From Laguncularia racemosa (Eukaryota; Streptophyta; Magnoliopsida; Myrtales; Combretaceae), in contig JBBMOL010000117.1 in the NCBI GenBank assembly GCA_037954665.1, forward strand, positions 1,426,001 to 1,490,000: a stretch of 64,000 nt of DNA, written 5' to 3'. Under the pieces are notes generated by a model. It had not been told where the DNA came from and searched no databases. It was given only the letters and a program-made list of their open reading frames with translations. Below, one piece after another: positions 10,917 through 23,783 of this stretch. Each line of letters opens with the position of its first letter. Within the stretch, counting starts at the first letter, position 1. Made by a program: the position numbers and the translations under genes.

Positions 10917-13900
10917 AAAGGCAATATGATTAAAGCATTTCATAGCAAATAACATAATAATAAGGGACTATGGTCCCATCAAATATCTACAAGGAAATAC
11001 TAATAACTAGTAGATAATAATATCTAGAGTAGTTTAAGTCTCAACTAAACAAAATACTAATAAGTATAATATTTAGAGTTTAGAAATACAATAGTGATCA
11101 CTCATGCTCATCTCATCCTTCGCTCTACTCGTTTTGTCCCATACTAACCTTTAGCATATGTTTGCCAATCTCTAAAAAAATTAGCTCTTGTAACAAGGAC
11201 ACACTATGAGAGTGTAAGCTACATCCGGCTTAGTGATAAAATCCTCATATTATACTGATAAACAATTGACAAATCAAGTTATTTAATTTGGTATATGAAT
11301 TCATGAACATGCATGTGAAAGAAATAATATACATAGTTATCTATAAATCATATATAGTATAAATTCAACACCCTCTGTTACTTGCATTAGGAAATCATAA
11401 ATTATACATTGGCTCATGGTTCCAATCATCTCGAGCTAATTCTCTTAAGATAGTGATAAAAGTTTAATTTACTTAGTTATGAAAAAATATGCTTGAAACA
11501 TATATATATATATACATATATGTCCATGTAAGGTGTGGATGTCAATGGCATACTCAATCTCATCCACTCCTAAGTAGTGAATTCCTAAACTCGGTCTCAA
11601 TCATAGGGTAACATTTCTTGGTCCCAAGTAGTTCACAAAAGTTGAGATAAGTTTATGTATGGAGATACACTTCCATATTACCTCTCTGTACCACTATGCG
11701 ATGTTGATAGCCTTCTTAAATGCGAGAGTATGCAATGTATGGCCCATTTTTATTCATGTCGGATATGATTACATTAATTCATATGGTAACCATCAAAATT
11801 TTCATAGAAACCTGCAAATTTCTATTTTAAATGCAAAGAAAATCAATTCACTCATTTATTCTAGTATTGATTATAACATCTTGGAAATCAATTGCACAAA
11901 AATCAAACACATGCAATTTACCCAATCCCCACACATTAACCAATTTTATACTTATCAATTAAACCGATAAATGCACTAAATCTACAAATACATAATAAGT
12001 ACAATATTTAAAGGATCACTCACTTAGCCATCTTACTACGAGTCATAGTAATTCACAGGTAGCTCAATCTCAAAATCATTGTCACTTGATGAAAAAATTA
12101 AAAAATTGTAAGTTCACATATGCCAACTTATCTAAGTGTTTTGAGCAAATTTGCTAGTTTTATCAGTTTTGGTTATATCGATGTTTTGTGTTGTAAGTTC
12201 ACATATGCCAACTTATCTAAGTTTTATCAATTTTCTAGTTTTCATTTTAAGACTATTTTTTGTGTTGTTTTGAAGATTTTTCGGGTTTTTTTTTTTCATT
12301 GTTAAGGTCATTTTGGTTATTTAGGTCAAGTAAATCTAGGTTATATTCCAAATAGTTTTGGATGCACAATATTTAGGTCCATTTTGAAGCCTTTTCTCCT
12401 AAGCAAGCCTAATAATTAAACGAAATCATTTCTAATCAACTTGTAAACCTATTTGGGCTTCTATTTGGGCATGTGGAAGTCATTTCGTTGTTATGAGTTT
12501 TTGATTTTTAGTCAAATGCTCAAGGTTAATTATCCTTACTTTCAATGTTACTTACTTTCCACTTATGTGCCCTATTTTTCATGTTTAGCTAAATGATCTC
12601 ATTTTCATCCTTTTTTTTAATGATATTTTGTTATGTTTACTATCTGAAAGTTTTGAAAAATATTGTGAAAATTCTCTTTGGATGTCGGTATAGTGGTTTA
12701 GAGGTGAACCTTCTACATTTTTAACTTTTCCATCTCCAATCCATATTAACTACTATCTAAGGCTCTTAAACATCGTAGTTTACTTAGTACATATAAGAAA
12801 AATGATTCCTAAGCTCCTTAAATATGGTGACTTGAAGAGAAAAATAAAGTTTCATTTACTTCACTCACTTTTAAATCTTACACTTCTCACTTGATACAAG
12901 ATGGTTATACTACATTATCTTCTAATATAGCTTACGTTTACATCACATTCTCGAAGTTCTTGCTTAGTACAACTTAAATACATAACTAAAAATTACAAAA
13001 TCAAAAGATTCCTAGCTATTCTAATCCAATTTACATACATACATTACAAGAGAAAAAAAAAGAAAGAAATATGTGCAAGTTAGTATCCTACACTTCATAG
13101 TTATCTAGGTATGCTTCCTACTTCACTCCCTTGCTCCCCCTCATGCTTGGTGTTGATCCTTGGTTTTCTTCTAATTTTTAACTCCTTAGATGTCCCTTTA
13201 AGTGGTGTGGAATCTTCTAAGGTTATGGAAAATATGATGGTTGTGCTAATGGTGTTTTTGCTTTATGTGTGGTGGTGGCCAATTGCTTAAAGCTTCCCAA
13301 CTTCTTAAGGGGAATTTCTTAGTGTTTTGGGAAGAAATTCAGAAGAATGAGGAGATGAGTGGGCTTTACATGCAAATTGGGTTAGTATTAGAAGAATTTA
13401 AGTTATATAATTCAAGGTTTGAACACATTGGTTAATTGAGATAGTTAGATAATGTGTTTACTTATTGGTTAGAGGACTGTCTTAGGTTAAATTATTTGCT
13501 TTTTATTTTCATTTTAATTAAAATTTTAGTGATGTCTAAACCCTAATCTACTTTCCCTAAATGCACTTAAATGCTTGATGGCCCTTTAATTATTTATGTT
13601 GTCAAGATATCCACCTTTAGATTAGGGCTAACGACTAAGTGGGTGTTCTTTGCCATAATTTCTTTTATCCATTAGCCCATTAGTTGAAGGTGATTAAGGG
13701 CTTAATTAGAGGTGATTTTTTCTACTTTAATTTAGTCTTTACATAAGATAAATCAGTATGTGAAATGCCATTTTTTGTTGCCTCACTTTCCATGCCTACA
13801 TGTGCTGTTAAGAAGCATTTTTTTTCTTTTTCTTTTCTTTTTTCTTTTTGCATCAATTGTCTTAGTTTGTTTGATTTATTAGAGGAATTAATTTTTGAAA

Positions 13901-14494
13901 AAAATTTCGATTTTACATTATTCTTAAGGAAATTTTTTTCTTATAGGGTGTCAGATTTAAATAGGCTTTGAATTAGGCTTTTGGGGCATAAGATTAGTTT
14001 CAACGCTTTTTATTGTGGCCTCAATGTTTGTTAATTGGTTTTGGGTTTAGATATCAAATTAAGGCTTTGGGTTAACTTTGGTTAGGGTTTAGGATTCCTA
14101 ATATAATGGTCCATGATTGAAATTTTCCTAGGTTTTAGTTCATTTAGCTTTAGTTACACTAATCATATTGGCTATATTAAATCAATGTTGGGTTTAAAGT
14201 CTAGTATCATATTGACCTTCAAACATATTTCCCAATACTCCTATATAACCTATCTTTTGAATTTAAAATTTCTCGAGGTTTATATCTTCACCCCCTTAAA
14301 GTAAGTTTTGTCCTTACTTGAAAGTGTACTTGGATTTGTAAACAAGTGTAGATATCTTCTCTTCAATGCATCTTCTGCTTCCCAAGTGGCCTCCTCTCTT
14401 TCATGATGTTGCCATAGAACCTTGACATGCCAGATTTCTTTGTTTCTCAACTTTTAAGTTGTTTAGTCCAAGATTTGGATTGGATGTTCCTCAC

Positions 14495-16239
14495 ATAGTT
14501 GTCAAAATTGCAAGTTAACTTGCACGTTTCTACAATTTTATGAGTTAGTAAGCACATCTTAGTCAACTCGCATGTAAAAATGTTTTTGAGGTAAAATCGT
14601 TGTAAAATCACGAGTCCACTAGAGTTTTTACATTTCTACTACAAGGTCTTATTTTCCATCAGCAGAATGAGTGAAGAGGAAGTAGCTTGGCTTAGTTGAA
14701 GACGTGCAGCCTAGAGAAGCCTAGCCTTGCCTAAAATTGAAGTAAATTTGTAGGTTATAGCTTTCATTCTTCAACTATATCAAGCGTCACAGTATGTATG
14801 TATACTATTTCTAACTTTCTGTTCTTACTTTTTTCCATCGGTTCCTTTTGTTTGGTAGAAACTTAAAACTTCAAATAGTATTCTTTTTTTCTAATCTTGA
14901 ATCTTGAGTGTTGATCTTATGTGAGGTAAATGCTAACCTTCAAAAGTTGTTGTTGTTGTTGTTGTATGTTTTGTTAAGGCTAACACACAAGAGGAAGTTG
15001 ATGTTAGGGCCGACACTCACAAATAATAATAAAGTGAAGTTAAAAAGAGGAAGAAAAAAAAATAAAGACACAAGATTTTATCTTGGTTCAACCGTTAACT
15101 AAGGCTATGTCTAATAGAGAATTCCATTATAATTAGTACCTTACTCTCTCGTTTTATCATGCAATTACAAGTGAAAAAGAGAATATATAGTAACAGCTAT
15201 TCATGGGCCCAAGCCCAAACTTTTAATAAATAAATATGGGCTTAATTGCTAAAAGCCCTCTAGTGTCCAAAGGGTGATGCCCCCTTGAGACCCCCGCCGG
15301 GGCGACTTCCTTAGACCCCCGCGCAGTCAGTAAGACCCGCATACTTTCCTATCATAAGGGAGTATGAGCCACACCCCAACATGTTCATCGGTCATCACTT
15401 GTCACTTGTTAGTGTGTTGCGTTGTGTTGAAGTCTTCGTATTTGTGTTTGTCAATTGTCGGTCATCTTGTTCCTATTTGTGATCATGTTCATGTTAAGCA
15501 CTCATGTTTGATTGCTACAACTTTCCTTATTTTAATTAATATTTTTGTAATGGTAAATAAAATAAAGGGTAGATAACTTTAACTTTATAAGAATTTTTTA
15601 TATTTTTAATTTTATAGGAAAGGTATAAATGTATTTATATTTCTATCTTTTTAATATCTCATAGTTCTAATACTTTTAAATATATATTGTTATGTAAATA
15701 TATTTAGAATTAATAATCACGAATAGTGCAAAAATTTACCTAGTAATATATAATTTTGAAGGCTTTTCTTATTATAGTACCTTTTTTATTATTTACTTTT
15801 GGTTGGTAGTTATTTTTTCTTTTTTTATATTACTCATTTCTAATTGTATATCTTTATTAACAACTTTTATTTATTAATAATTTCTTAAAGTCACAATTGA
15901 TTTTTAAATTTTATCTATTATCTTTTAGTTTTTGTATATATAATTAGGTGAAACTCGCTTTATACATGATTTATCATTTTAGACATAAAATATCTATATT
16001 ATAAAACTTATGCTTGATTATCTATATTATGACATTTATTGCAAATTTGCAATTTATGATCAAAATAAATGCTAAATTTCCTTATTTATATTATCTATTA
16101 TAATTTTTAATGACTATTGTAAGTAAATTTACAATATTTGGAAGTTATTTTACATAGCTTGTAGAAACTTACGTTTCTATGTTCCAATTCCATGGATCCC
16201 TTAGCAATTCTATGTAAAATCACAATTTTGACAACTTTG
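14495..16239. mobile_element. Non-autonomous Mutator-like element inserted in element B pol
   Basis: Left end ATAGTTGTCAAAATTG and right end, on the opposite strand, CAAAGTTGTCAAAATTG form short terminal inverted repeats. They are flanked by 9-bp near-perfect direct repeats GTTCCTCAC (14486-14494) and GTTCCTCAT (16240-16248). The flanking integrase/chromodomain sequence is continuous across it. A 9-bp duplication and such termini fit a MULE; no transposase is encoded. The middle holds a probable solo LTR and AT-rich filler. Confidence 0.68.
14972..15381. repeat. Possible solo LTR nested in the MULE-like element
   Basis: The segment starts TGTTAAGGCT and ends CACCCCAACA (410 bp, inverted termini TGTT/AACA). 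It is flanked by TGTTT and TGTTC, a 4-of-5 match for a target duplication. It contains phrases common in copia LTRs, such as TTTTATCTTGGTTCAACC near 15,075, and is more GC-rich than its surroundings around 15,285-15,340. There is no internal region and no partner in the window. Confidence 0.4.
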
Positions 16240-19200
16240 GTTCCTCATATGTCAATGTTTTCTTTAAGACCGCTAGTTCTAGTATAGTGAGTTGACTAGG
16301 GTTCAAAATGTGCTTACATAGGATTGACACATGGAATAAATTATGAATTTTCAACAAATTTGGAGGTAATACCAAGTGATAGGCCAAATTTCTGATCTTC
16401 TTTAATACTTCAAAGGGTTTAATATAATGAGGGCTTAACTTTTCTTAGGTTATAGCTTTGTGTATACTTTTAATTGGGCTTACCCTCAAATATACATGAT
16501 CCCCGACTCCAAACTCTAAGCTTCATCATTTTTTATCTACTTAACTCTTCTGTTAATCTTGGGCCTCCTTTATTTTGTTCTTAATGATAGCTACTTTGTC
16601 TATGCCCTTTGTATCAGATCCACCCTTATAGCAAGTTTTTCCACATCATCCTAAAATGTTAGAGATCGACATTTCCAATCATATAGTGCTTTATATCAAG
16701 GCATCTTGATCATGGAGTGATAGCTATTATTATAAGCAAATTCTACTAATGGCAAATGAGCATCCCAACTCCCTTTAAACTTAATGACACAAGCATGAAG
16801 CATATCTAAATGGTCCTCTCTAATTAATCATCAATTTTTAGATGATAAATTATATTGAATTGCAACTTGGTCCCTATATCTTTTTGTAAGCTTCCCCCAA
16901 ACCTTAATATGAATTTGAGATATTTGTCTAATATAATTCTAATAGGTATGCCATGAAGCTACACTATGCTTAGACATAGATCTTGGCCAACTTTTTTAGG
17001 AATATGTCATATGGATTTGTTGAGTCTATCCACAACAACCTAAATTGCATCATATCTTACTACAATTCTTGGCAAGCCACTTACAAAATTCATCATAATT
17101 TGATCCCATTTCCATTCTAGGATAGGAAAGGGTTGGAGTAACGCTCTTAGCCTTTGGACTTCTTCTTTCATGCATCAGTAAGTGTCACATCTCATTATGC
17201 ATCCTACCATATCTTGTTTCATTTTGTTCCACAAAATTTTTTTCCTTAAGATCTTAATACATGTTGGTTCCTCTTAGGTGGACAGTATATCTTGAAAGGT
17301 GTGACTCTATCATAATTTCCTTTTTGAGTTCCATATTATCAGGTACATTAAGTCTTCCTTGCATTCGAATAATCTCATCATCATGAACTTCAAAGTCAAC
17401 ATACTTATCACTATGTCCTTCTTGTCTTACTCGTATTAATGTGGGATCCTTCTATTGATCTTCTTTAATTCTCTCTATCAACGTAGGCCCAATTGTCAAA
17501 TTAGAAAATTCTAAGTTTACATCACGCCATACAAATTCAAGGTTGAGTCTTTCAAATTCCCAAGATAATTCCTTTTGTTTAGTTAGCAAGGATGTAACTT
17601 CAATGTGGTTCTTTCTACTTAAAGAATCCATAATTGCATTCACCTTTCTTAGGTAATAATTTATCGCCATATCATAGTCTTTGATTAGCTCTAGCCATTA
17701 CTTTTGTCTCATACTTAACTCCTTTTGCATAACTAAGTACTTGAGACTCTTATAGTTAGTATATATCTCACACCTCTAATAGCACAAGTAATGCCTCCAT
17801 AATTTCAAATCAAAGATCACTGTAGGAAGTTTTAAGTCATGCATCGGGTAGTTCTATTCATGTGGTCACAAATGTCTCAATGTATAGCAATCACCTTTCC
17901 CTTTTGCATCAACACACAATCAAGTCCAATTCTTGACACATCACTATACACTATGAATGGCTCATCCGTATTCGGTAACATAGAATGGGCACAGAGACTA
18001 ACCTTTGTTTCAGCTTTTGAAAGCTTTGCTCTCTTCCATCAGTCCATTCAAACTTTTCACTCTTTTTTATCAAATGGGAGAGTAGTTTAGATATCTTTGA
18101 AAAATCCTTAACAAACTTTCTGCAATAACCTACTAAACCCAAAAAACTTTACACTGTAGTCACTATCTCAAGCCACTTCCAATCTACTATAGCCTTAATT
18201 TTTTCTAAGTCTATTGATATGCAATGCTTAGAGATGATGTGTCTAAGGAAAGATATCCCTTTTAACTAGAAGTCGCACTTAGATAACTTTGCATACAACT
18301 TGTATTTCTTTAATGTTTGAAGTGGAGTCCTTAAGTGCTCTTCATGTTGTTTAAGTGTAATTAAGTAAACCAAAATGTCATCAATGAAGACAATCACACA
18401 TTTTTCCAAAAGAGATATGAAAATCTTGTTAATTAAATCTATGAAAGTAGTGGGTGCATTAGTAAACCTAAATGGCATTATCAAGAACCCATAATGCCAA
18501 TATCAAGTTCTGAAAGCTATCTTAGGAACATCTTCTAGTTAAATTTGAAGTTGGTGATACTCAAAGTGTAAGTTAACACGTGAAAATACACTAGTACTTT
18601 GCAATTGATCAAATAAATCATCAATTCGGGATAATGGGTACTTGCTCTTTATAATGACCTTATTCAAATCCCAATAATTGATGCAAAGTTGAATATTTGA
18701 ACTTGTTCTTTACGAATAGCATTAGTGCTCCCTATTGTGAAACACTTGGGTAGATGAAGCCTTAGTCTAGTAATTCCTACAACTACTTTTTTAACTATTT
18801 GAGCTTTATTGAGGCTATCTTGTAGGGTGCCTTAGAGATAGGTTACTTTTAGGCATCAAATTGATCTAAAAATCAATCTCCCTCTTAGTGGGTAGTCCTA
18901 ATAATTCTTCTAAGAACACATCAAGAAATTAATTTACCACTCGAATTTCCGCCAATTTAGGCTTTTTAGACATTGCTTCCATAGTGCTCGTTAGGCTTTC
19001 ATTCTAAGGAAACTTCTCATTGCCTATAATAATTTTGTATGAGCTTAATTCCAAAGATCTCGGAAGAGTAGATTCTCTTGTGAATTTTATCTTTAACCCA
19101 TTGAAATCTTTAAATACCACTTTCTTTTCTTAGCAATTTACCATAGCCTTTGCAGCTAACATCCAATTTATCCCTAATATGGCATCATACTTATTCATGT

Positions 19201-20940
19201 CCAACATGATTAGATCTGTATTTATCTTGTGGTTTTAGATCTTCATTGGGCATTTCTTAATCATCTCTTTGGTAATTACCACACTCCCCACTGGTGTCTT
19301 TACACTTAAGCTCAACTCTATTGTGGTTATAAGTATTCTTGCTTGCTTGGCTACCTTGGGAATGATGAATGAGTTAGTAGCTCCCATATTAAAAAGAGCA
19401 AAAACAGGTTGATTTAAGATCAAAATGTTTCCTGAGTTCAAAAGGGTAAGGCTTAAGCTCGAGTACGTGTTCTATTTACATGTTTACTAAGGTATTGAAT
19501 TTTGTTACTAAAGCTTTTATGACTCATTTTCATGTCTTTTAATGTTTAGCTCTTTCAAGAAAATGGGAAAAGTAGAAGTCCAATTAAAGTACTTACCAAT
19601 AACCAACTTTATATTAGTTATACCATCAGTATAAACAGCTATCAGCTCCTCTTCCTCATAAGCTTTGCCTTCCCAAGCTCCTTTAACATTGTACTCATGG
19701 CTGGTATTAGTGGTGGGGTTAACATGATTACCATTACTACTCTGGCTATTCCCACTCTTAGTGGCTACTAGTCTTTTAACAATCTATAAGGGTTTAGCTG
19801 CTGGTGTAGCTACATGTTGTTACCATAAGCAATTAACTAACAAGTGCTCAACTTGTTTACAATAGAAACAAGCCATAAAGTTCTTCTTGGGGCACTTTAT
19901 AATGTGATGTGTAGTCTCCCTATAATAGAAACATTTGTTCCTCAACAATGGGCATTCTTTATAGTAAAGCCTACCCTTGCACTTCTAACATAGAATAGGT
20001 GGGATATTCACTAGCTTTGCCTTTGCTTGAATATAAATACAAAGGTGTAAAAACTTCTTGTTCTTATCATTAGGTCCTAACCCACCATGAGGCCTCTTTC
20101 CAAATATATTCACCCTTAACTTCCTATTTCTTAGCATTCTCTAGAACTCTAGCCTTCTTCATCATTTCTCTAAAAGTACAAACTTCAAATTTAGTTAACT
20201 TCCTCCTCATCTGAGGATCCAACCCTTTTGTAAATACTTACATTTTCAATTTGTCATTCTATTGATATTCTAAAGAATCAAACTTTAATAAGCAGCTAAC
20301 CTCAGCCTCACATTGATCTATGCATTAGCCTCATGCTTATATAGCAAATAAATCCTCACTATACTTAGTTTGTAGGCTCTCTAGAAAATAGTGATAAAAA
20401 AAATTCATGTTTGAAAGTATCCCAATCAATTAAAGGCAACATAGTCCAGCTCTTGGATTCCCATCATGTCCATGCTCTCAACCTAAGTAAATATGTGCAC
20501 CCTTGAATTCTATGGAAACCTAAAGGCCTTAAATGATCCCTCAACTTAAGATATCCAATCCTCAGCCTCATCAAGGCATCCTGTTTTGCCATCAAAATGC
20601 TTATTGCATAGAATAAATTCTAAAAACAACCTCCTCTGGTGTCAAAGCTCTAATAATGCAACTTGGACCACCTCAACTAGCACCATTGGTAGTGATGGTG
20701 GTGGCAATGCTTCTTCAATAACTAATGGCAATGGTAGCATCAAAGTTGAAGCTAGTTGTTATCTATCCAGGTATAATATAAGCCACTCATTTTTTCTTTC
20801 TATTACTACTAAAATTTCAACAGTCCTATCTCAAAGCCCATTCTACCTTTATTCATCATTTCTAAGATTATTATTTGGTGGGGGGTTATCCATGTCCTCT
20901 ACGACGTCTGCAACAATTTCTTAGGTTAGTTCTTAATGTA

Positions 20941-22215
20941 AATTTGGTGATGCCAATGTGCCATTTCATACACGTTTTCCAATTTCATAAATAAAGATAC
21001 TTTGTCCTTGCAATTCTAGTTTCATTTCAATGATACAATAATAATATAAAATAAGATAAAAATACATTTGATTTTCATTAAATCAACTTTGGCCGTGTAC
21101 CTTTCTGTGCAACTTTTGGCAACATACACGCCCGTGTACTTTGGCCGTGTATCTTTCTATGCATTTGCTTGACTCCATACACGACTGTGCCCTTTAGCAA
21201 CGTGTCTAGCCGTGTATGATTCTGTGCAATCTTGGAATTCCTACACGGCTGTGCCTTAAAAATACACGCCCTCTTCAACCCGTATCCAGTGTGACTTGTA
21301 TAAAAGCAAGGGTCTTCCCATGGTTGTTCCAATCCGTTCCAACTTCATGATTGCTCCAATCCTTTCCGGCTTCATGGACAACCTTTATCAACCCATTAAG
21401 TGCTTCCTTGAATCATTTCACTCAATTTCTTGTGATCGGTCCAGGCGGTACTTCAAGAGGATCCACATTTCTTCTCCCGGTTTGGCTCTCATCATGGATC
21501 TCATCAGAATGTCTTTTGCTCTTAAGGGAAACCTCCCAATTGTTCTTCATTGAGAACTCATTCTGATCTAATCAAGGTAACTAGTTTTCGATCGTAATTA
21601 CTTTATAACTTTAGTTTTAATTCGTTATTCGAGTTAGGGTCAAGTTGTTGCTTAGTTTCAAAGACAATTCTAAGGCTACTTGTTCCATTTCAATCGGGTT
21701 TTAGGACAATTGCAACCTAGGGTTCGCGTTAACCCTAGAGTACAAATTTTAAGGTAATTAGGTATAAGGTATTAAAGCATTATATTGGTATCCACATTAT
21801 ACGAATAGGTTCTAGAAAATTGTACCTAAAGCTAACCTTGTAATTGATAGTGCCCACTTAAAACCTTTCGATTGAGTAAGATATTATAGAGTATAGGGTA
21901 TAATTGGTTACTTGCATATCTCTAGCCTAAGGTATATAGTTAATTGTGGAAGTCTTACATTTAGGAAAGTAAAATAACCCTACATTACCAATACTTTGAG
22001 AATTTCAACTTTAATTTGATTCATTATGATTTTTTTTCCCATGGGAAACTAAAAACATTATTTATTTTTGAGTAATCAAAACTTTATAAGGAATAATAGA
22101 TCAAAGTGTTACCAAGTCAAACATAGTTCATAAGTTACACCATTTCTACTTACTATTTAGAAAATTCAATTGGAAGAGAATCAAGACTGAATAGCTTGTG
22201 CCCAGCACAATTTTT
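20941..22215. repeat. Unassigned repeat debris with CACGG/CCGTG motif cluster
   Basis: Positions 21,090-21,270 carry at least seven CACGG/CCGTG-type half-palindromes spaced roughly every 20-40 bp. The style matches the CRM-like LTRs and the Athila-like LTRs, but the sequence is otherwise different. It is probably part of an LTR of another gypsy element, but no boundaries or coding region could be defined. The rest is AT-rich without recognisable genes. Confidence 0.4.
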
Positions 22216-23060
22216 TAATATTTCAACTCGAGGATTTTGCATAATCATTTTAACTAAGGTCAAACTTTAATTATATTTAATTAAATTCAAATTCAATTAG
22301 ATTGATTCTAATTTCCCTAGAACAAGGGGAAAATGAAACAATTAATGTAATTTAAGAAAAAAAATCCTAAAAATAGAACATTTTCAAAAATGATTTCTAG
22401 TAGTTGCATTAAAATTGTATATTCAAAATATGATTTCCAAGAAAAATATTTTTTTATTGCTTTAAAATTGTGACTTCATTGAAATAGAAATCATGGTCGT
22501 GTGTAGCTTTAGCCTAGCACTGGAATGGAATCGAGTAGCTTGAACCCAGCATTAGAATGGAATCATGATTTCAATTTCCATTCCTTCTCCCATTTTTGGA
22601 AGAGTTTTTAGAAAATGGAATGGCAATTCCTTGAAATTGACGATGCTGCCCTAAGGAGAATTGCAATTCCTTTGCATCTATTTTGCCTGCATTAATTATC
22701 ATTTTTTTTATAATTAATGATATTTTTTTTATAAATGCTCATATATAAGCATTCAATTTCATGCTCTATATAGGTAATATAATATTTTAACTCATGAATT
22801 GGGCATATCATTTAAGCTCAAGTAAAACTTTAATTAGATTTAATTAAATTCAAGTTCAATTAGATTGATTCTAATTTCCTTAGAACGAGGGGAAAACCAA
22901 AAAATTAATGTAATTTAAAACAAAATCCTCAAAATAGGACATTTTTTAAAATAATAAAAAATATAGGAGATTTTCAAGGAAAATACATTTTTTTGCATTA
23001 AAATAATATCTTAAAAATCACGATTTTAATGTGATTTAAAATTGTGTCTTCGTCAAGAAT
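22216..23060. repeat. Direct repeat, two copies about 567 bp apart
   Basis: Copy 1 begins near 22,216 and copy 2 near 22,783. The best-conserved core in both reads AATTAAATTCAA, then TTCAATTAGATTGATTC and CTAGAACAAGGGG (or close variants). Similarity continues weakly for up to about 280 bp. Between the copies, near 22,520-22,640, is a short self-complementary stretch (GGAATGGAATC...GATTTCAATTTCCATTCC). It could be an old tandem duplication or terminal repeats of a miniature element. No coding sequence was seen. Confidence 0.5.
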
Positions 23061-23584
23061 ATTTTCACAGAAAACGTACTTTTAAGAATTTTTAGAAAAT
23101 AAAATATTAATTTCCTTTCCCCAAGAATGAGACTAAACAAATTTATTGAACTAACTTAAAACTTATTGACTATTAATTCGAAATCTCAAAAATCTAAGTT
23201 CCAAGTCCCCAGTTAACAATCATTCCAGAATAAAACCCTCCAGCCGACATTTTAGAATTGATGTTTCTGTGAATTCTAATATTTGGATAAACATTAGCAT
23301 AAACTGCTCTTTTCTTTGCCCAAATAATGAGATTCATCAAAAAGATTTTCTTTACCCACGACGCACAGACAGCAGCTAGCTGACGAATTGGCTTAGAATG
23401 TGTACGGAACTTTAATAGACACGAATCCAACAGCAAACTTAAGTCTGAAAATAGGTAAAGAAGCTCTAAAGATTTCTCAATCTTGTGGTTCCAACATTTA
23501 AAATGTAATAACTCGCAATAACATATCACTCACTGCAGGCCTATTTATAAAGCTACAAAAATGAAGGGATCGATGCTGATCATA

Positions 23585-23782
23585 CTATCGAAGTCTCCTT
23601 GCTTCTCTCTCGGACTCCAGAAGGGTAAGGACATCCCCTTCCCTCACTGGACCTTTCACATTTCTCATTATGAACCGGTTCATATCATCCAAGAACTTAA
23701 CTCTGACCTGAGTCACCTGACCTCTTGACCCAGTCCTGCCCATAACTTTTACCACAACGGCATGCTTGATTTGAGAATCCAT
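23585..23782 (-). CDS. RPS28: 40S ribosomal protein S28 (eS28)
   Basis: A 65-residue protein starting MDSQIKHAVVVKVMGRTGSR and ending LLESEREARRLR, the full length and hallmark ends of eukaryotic eS28. This is a small OB-fold protein of the 40S subunit near the mRNA exit site. The coding region is one uninterrupted exon. The upstream in-frame codons (to 23,800) belong to the intron, because a splice acceptor (TTTCTGCAG) ends one base before the ATG. All residues match the family pattern as far as I can judge, with conservative changes in the FLDDMNRF segment. The gene looks functional. Its promoter and leader intron extend to 24,836. Confidence 0.97.
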   Translation of the reverse strand: MDSQIKHAVVVKVMGRTGSRGQVTQVRVKFLDDMNRFIMRNVKGPVREGDVLTLLESEREARRLR

Positions 23783-23783
23783 T

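Larger units (their letters stand above)
4488..14284 (-). repeat. 3' LTR of minus-strand chromovirus (element B), split by the CRM-like insertion
   Basis: The left end TGTAACACTC at 4488 and the right end GAGGTTTATA at about 14284 resemble degraded TGTAACA...TGTTACA termini of plant chromovirus LTRs. The right end is followed on the minus-strand reading by the element's purine tract and pol C-terminus. Removing the 5657-bp nested element and one 5-bp duplication leaves about 4.1 kb of noncoding AT-rich sequence (4488-5259 plus 10922-14284). No reading frame in either half looks coding. The termini are inferred from motif and context, not from a second LTR copy, which I could not find. Confidence 0.5.
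14285..20940 (-). pseudogene. gag-pol of chromovirus element B, heavily decayed and interrupted
   Basis: Read right to left. Gag core at about 20,100-20,600 (similar to FTKGLDPQMRRKL). A cluster of CCHC zinc knuckles at about 19,830-19,985 (CFYYRETTHHIIKC, CFYCKQVEHLLVNC, and a third broken one). Protease near 19,400, where the expected DSGA reads NMGATNS. RT at 18,266-18,760 (MPFRFTNAP, FIDDILVY). RNase H at 17,640-18,140. Integrase core near 17,090 (LEWKWDQIMMNFVSGLP). At 14,300-14,490 is a chromodomain-like C-terminus with REEATWE. The purine tract (AAGGGGGTGAAG on the minus strand, 14,285-14,299) adjoins the LTR. Many stops and frameshifts are present, and 14495-16239 is a foreign insertion. 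The 5' LTR was not found. The chromodomain points to a chromovirus such as Tekay/Del or Galadriel. Confidence 0.82.

Noticed and set aside
21078..21332. 84-codon minus-strand frame with Lys/Arg/His-rich sequence
   Set aside because: Falls within the CACGG/CCGTG motif cluster of a likely LTR; no domain.
23194..23529. 111-codon open frame on the minus strand downstream of RPS28
   Set aside because: It lies where the RPS28 3' UTR should be, has no recognisable domain, and its composition looks like chance in AT-rich sequence.
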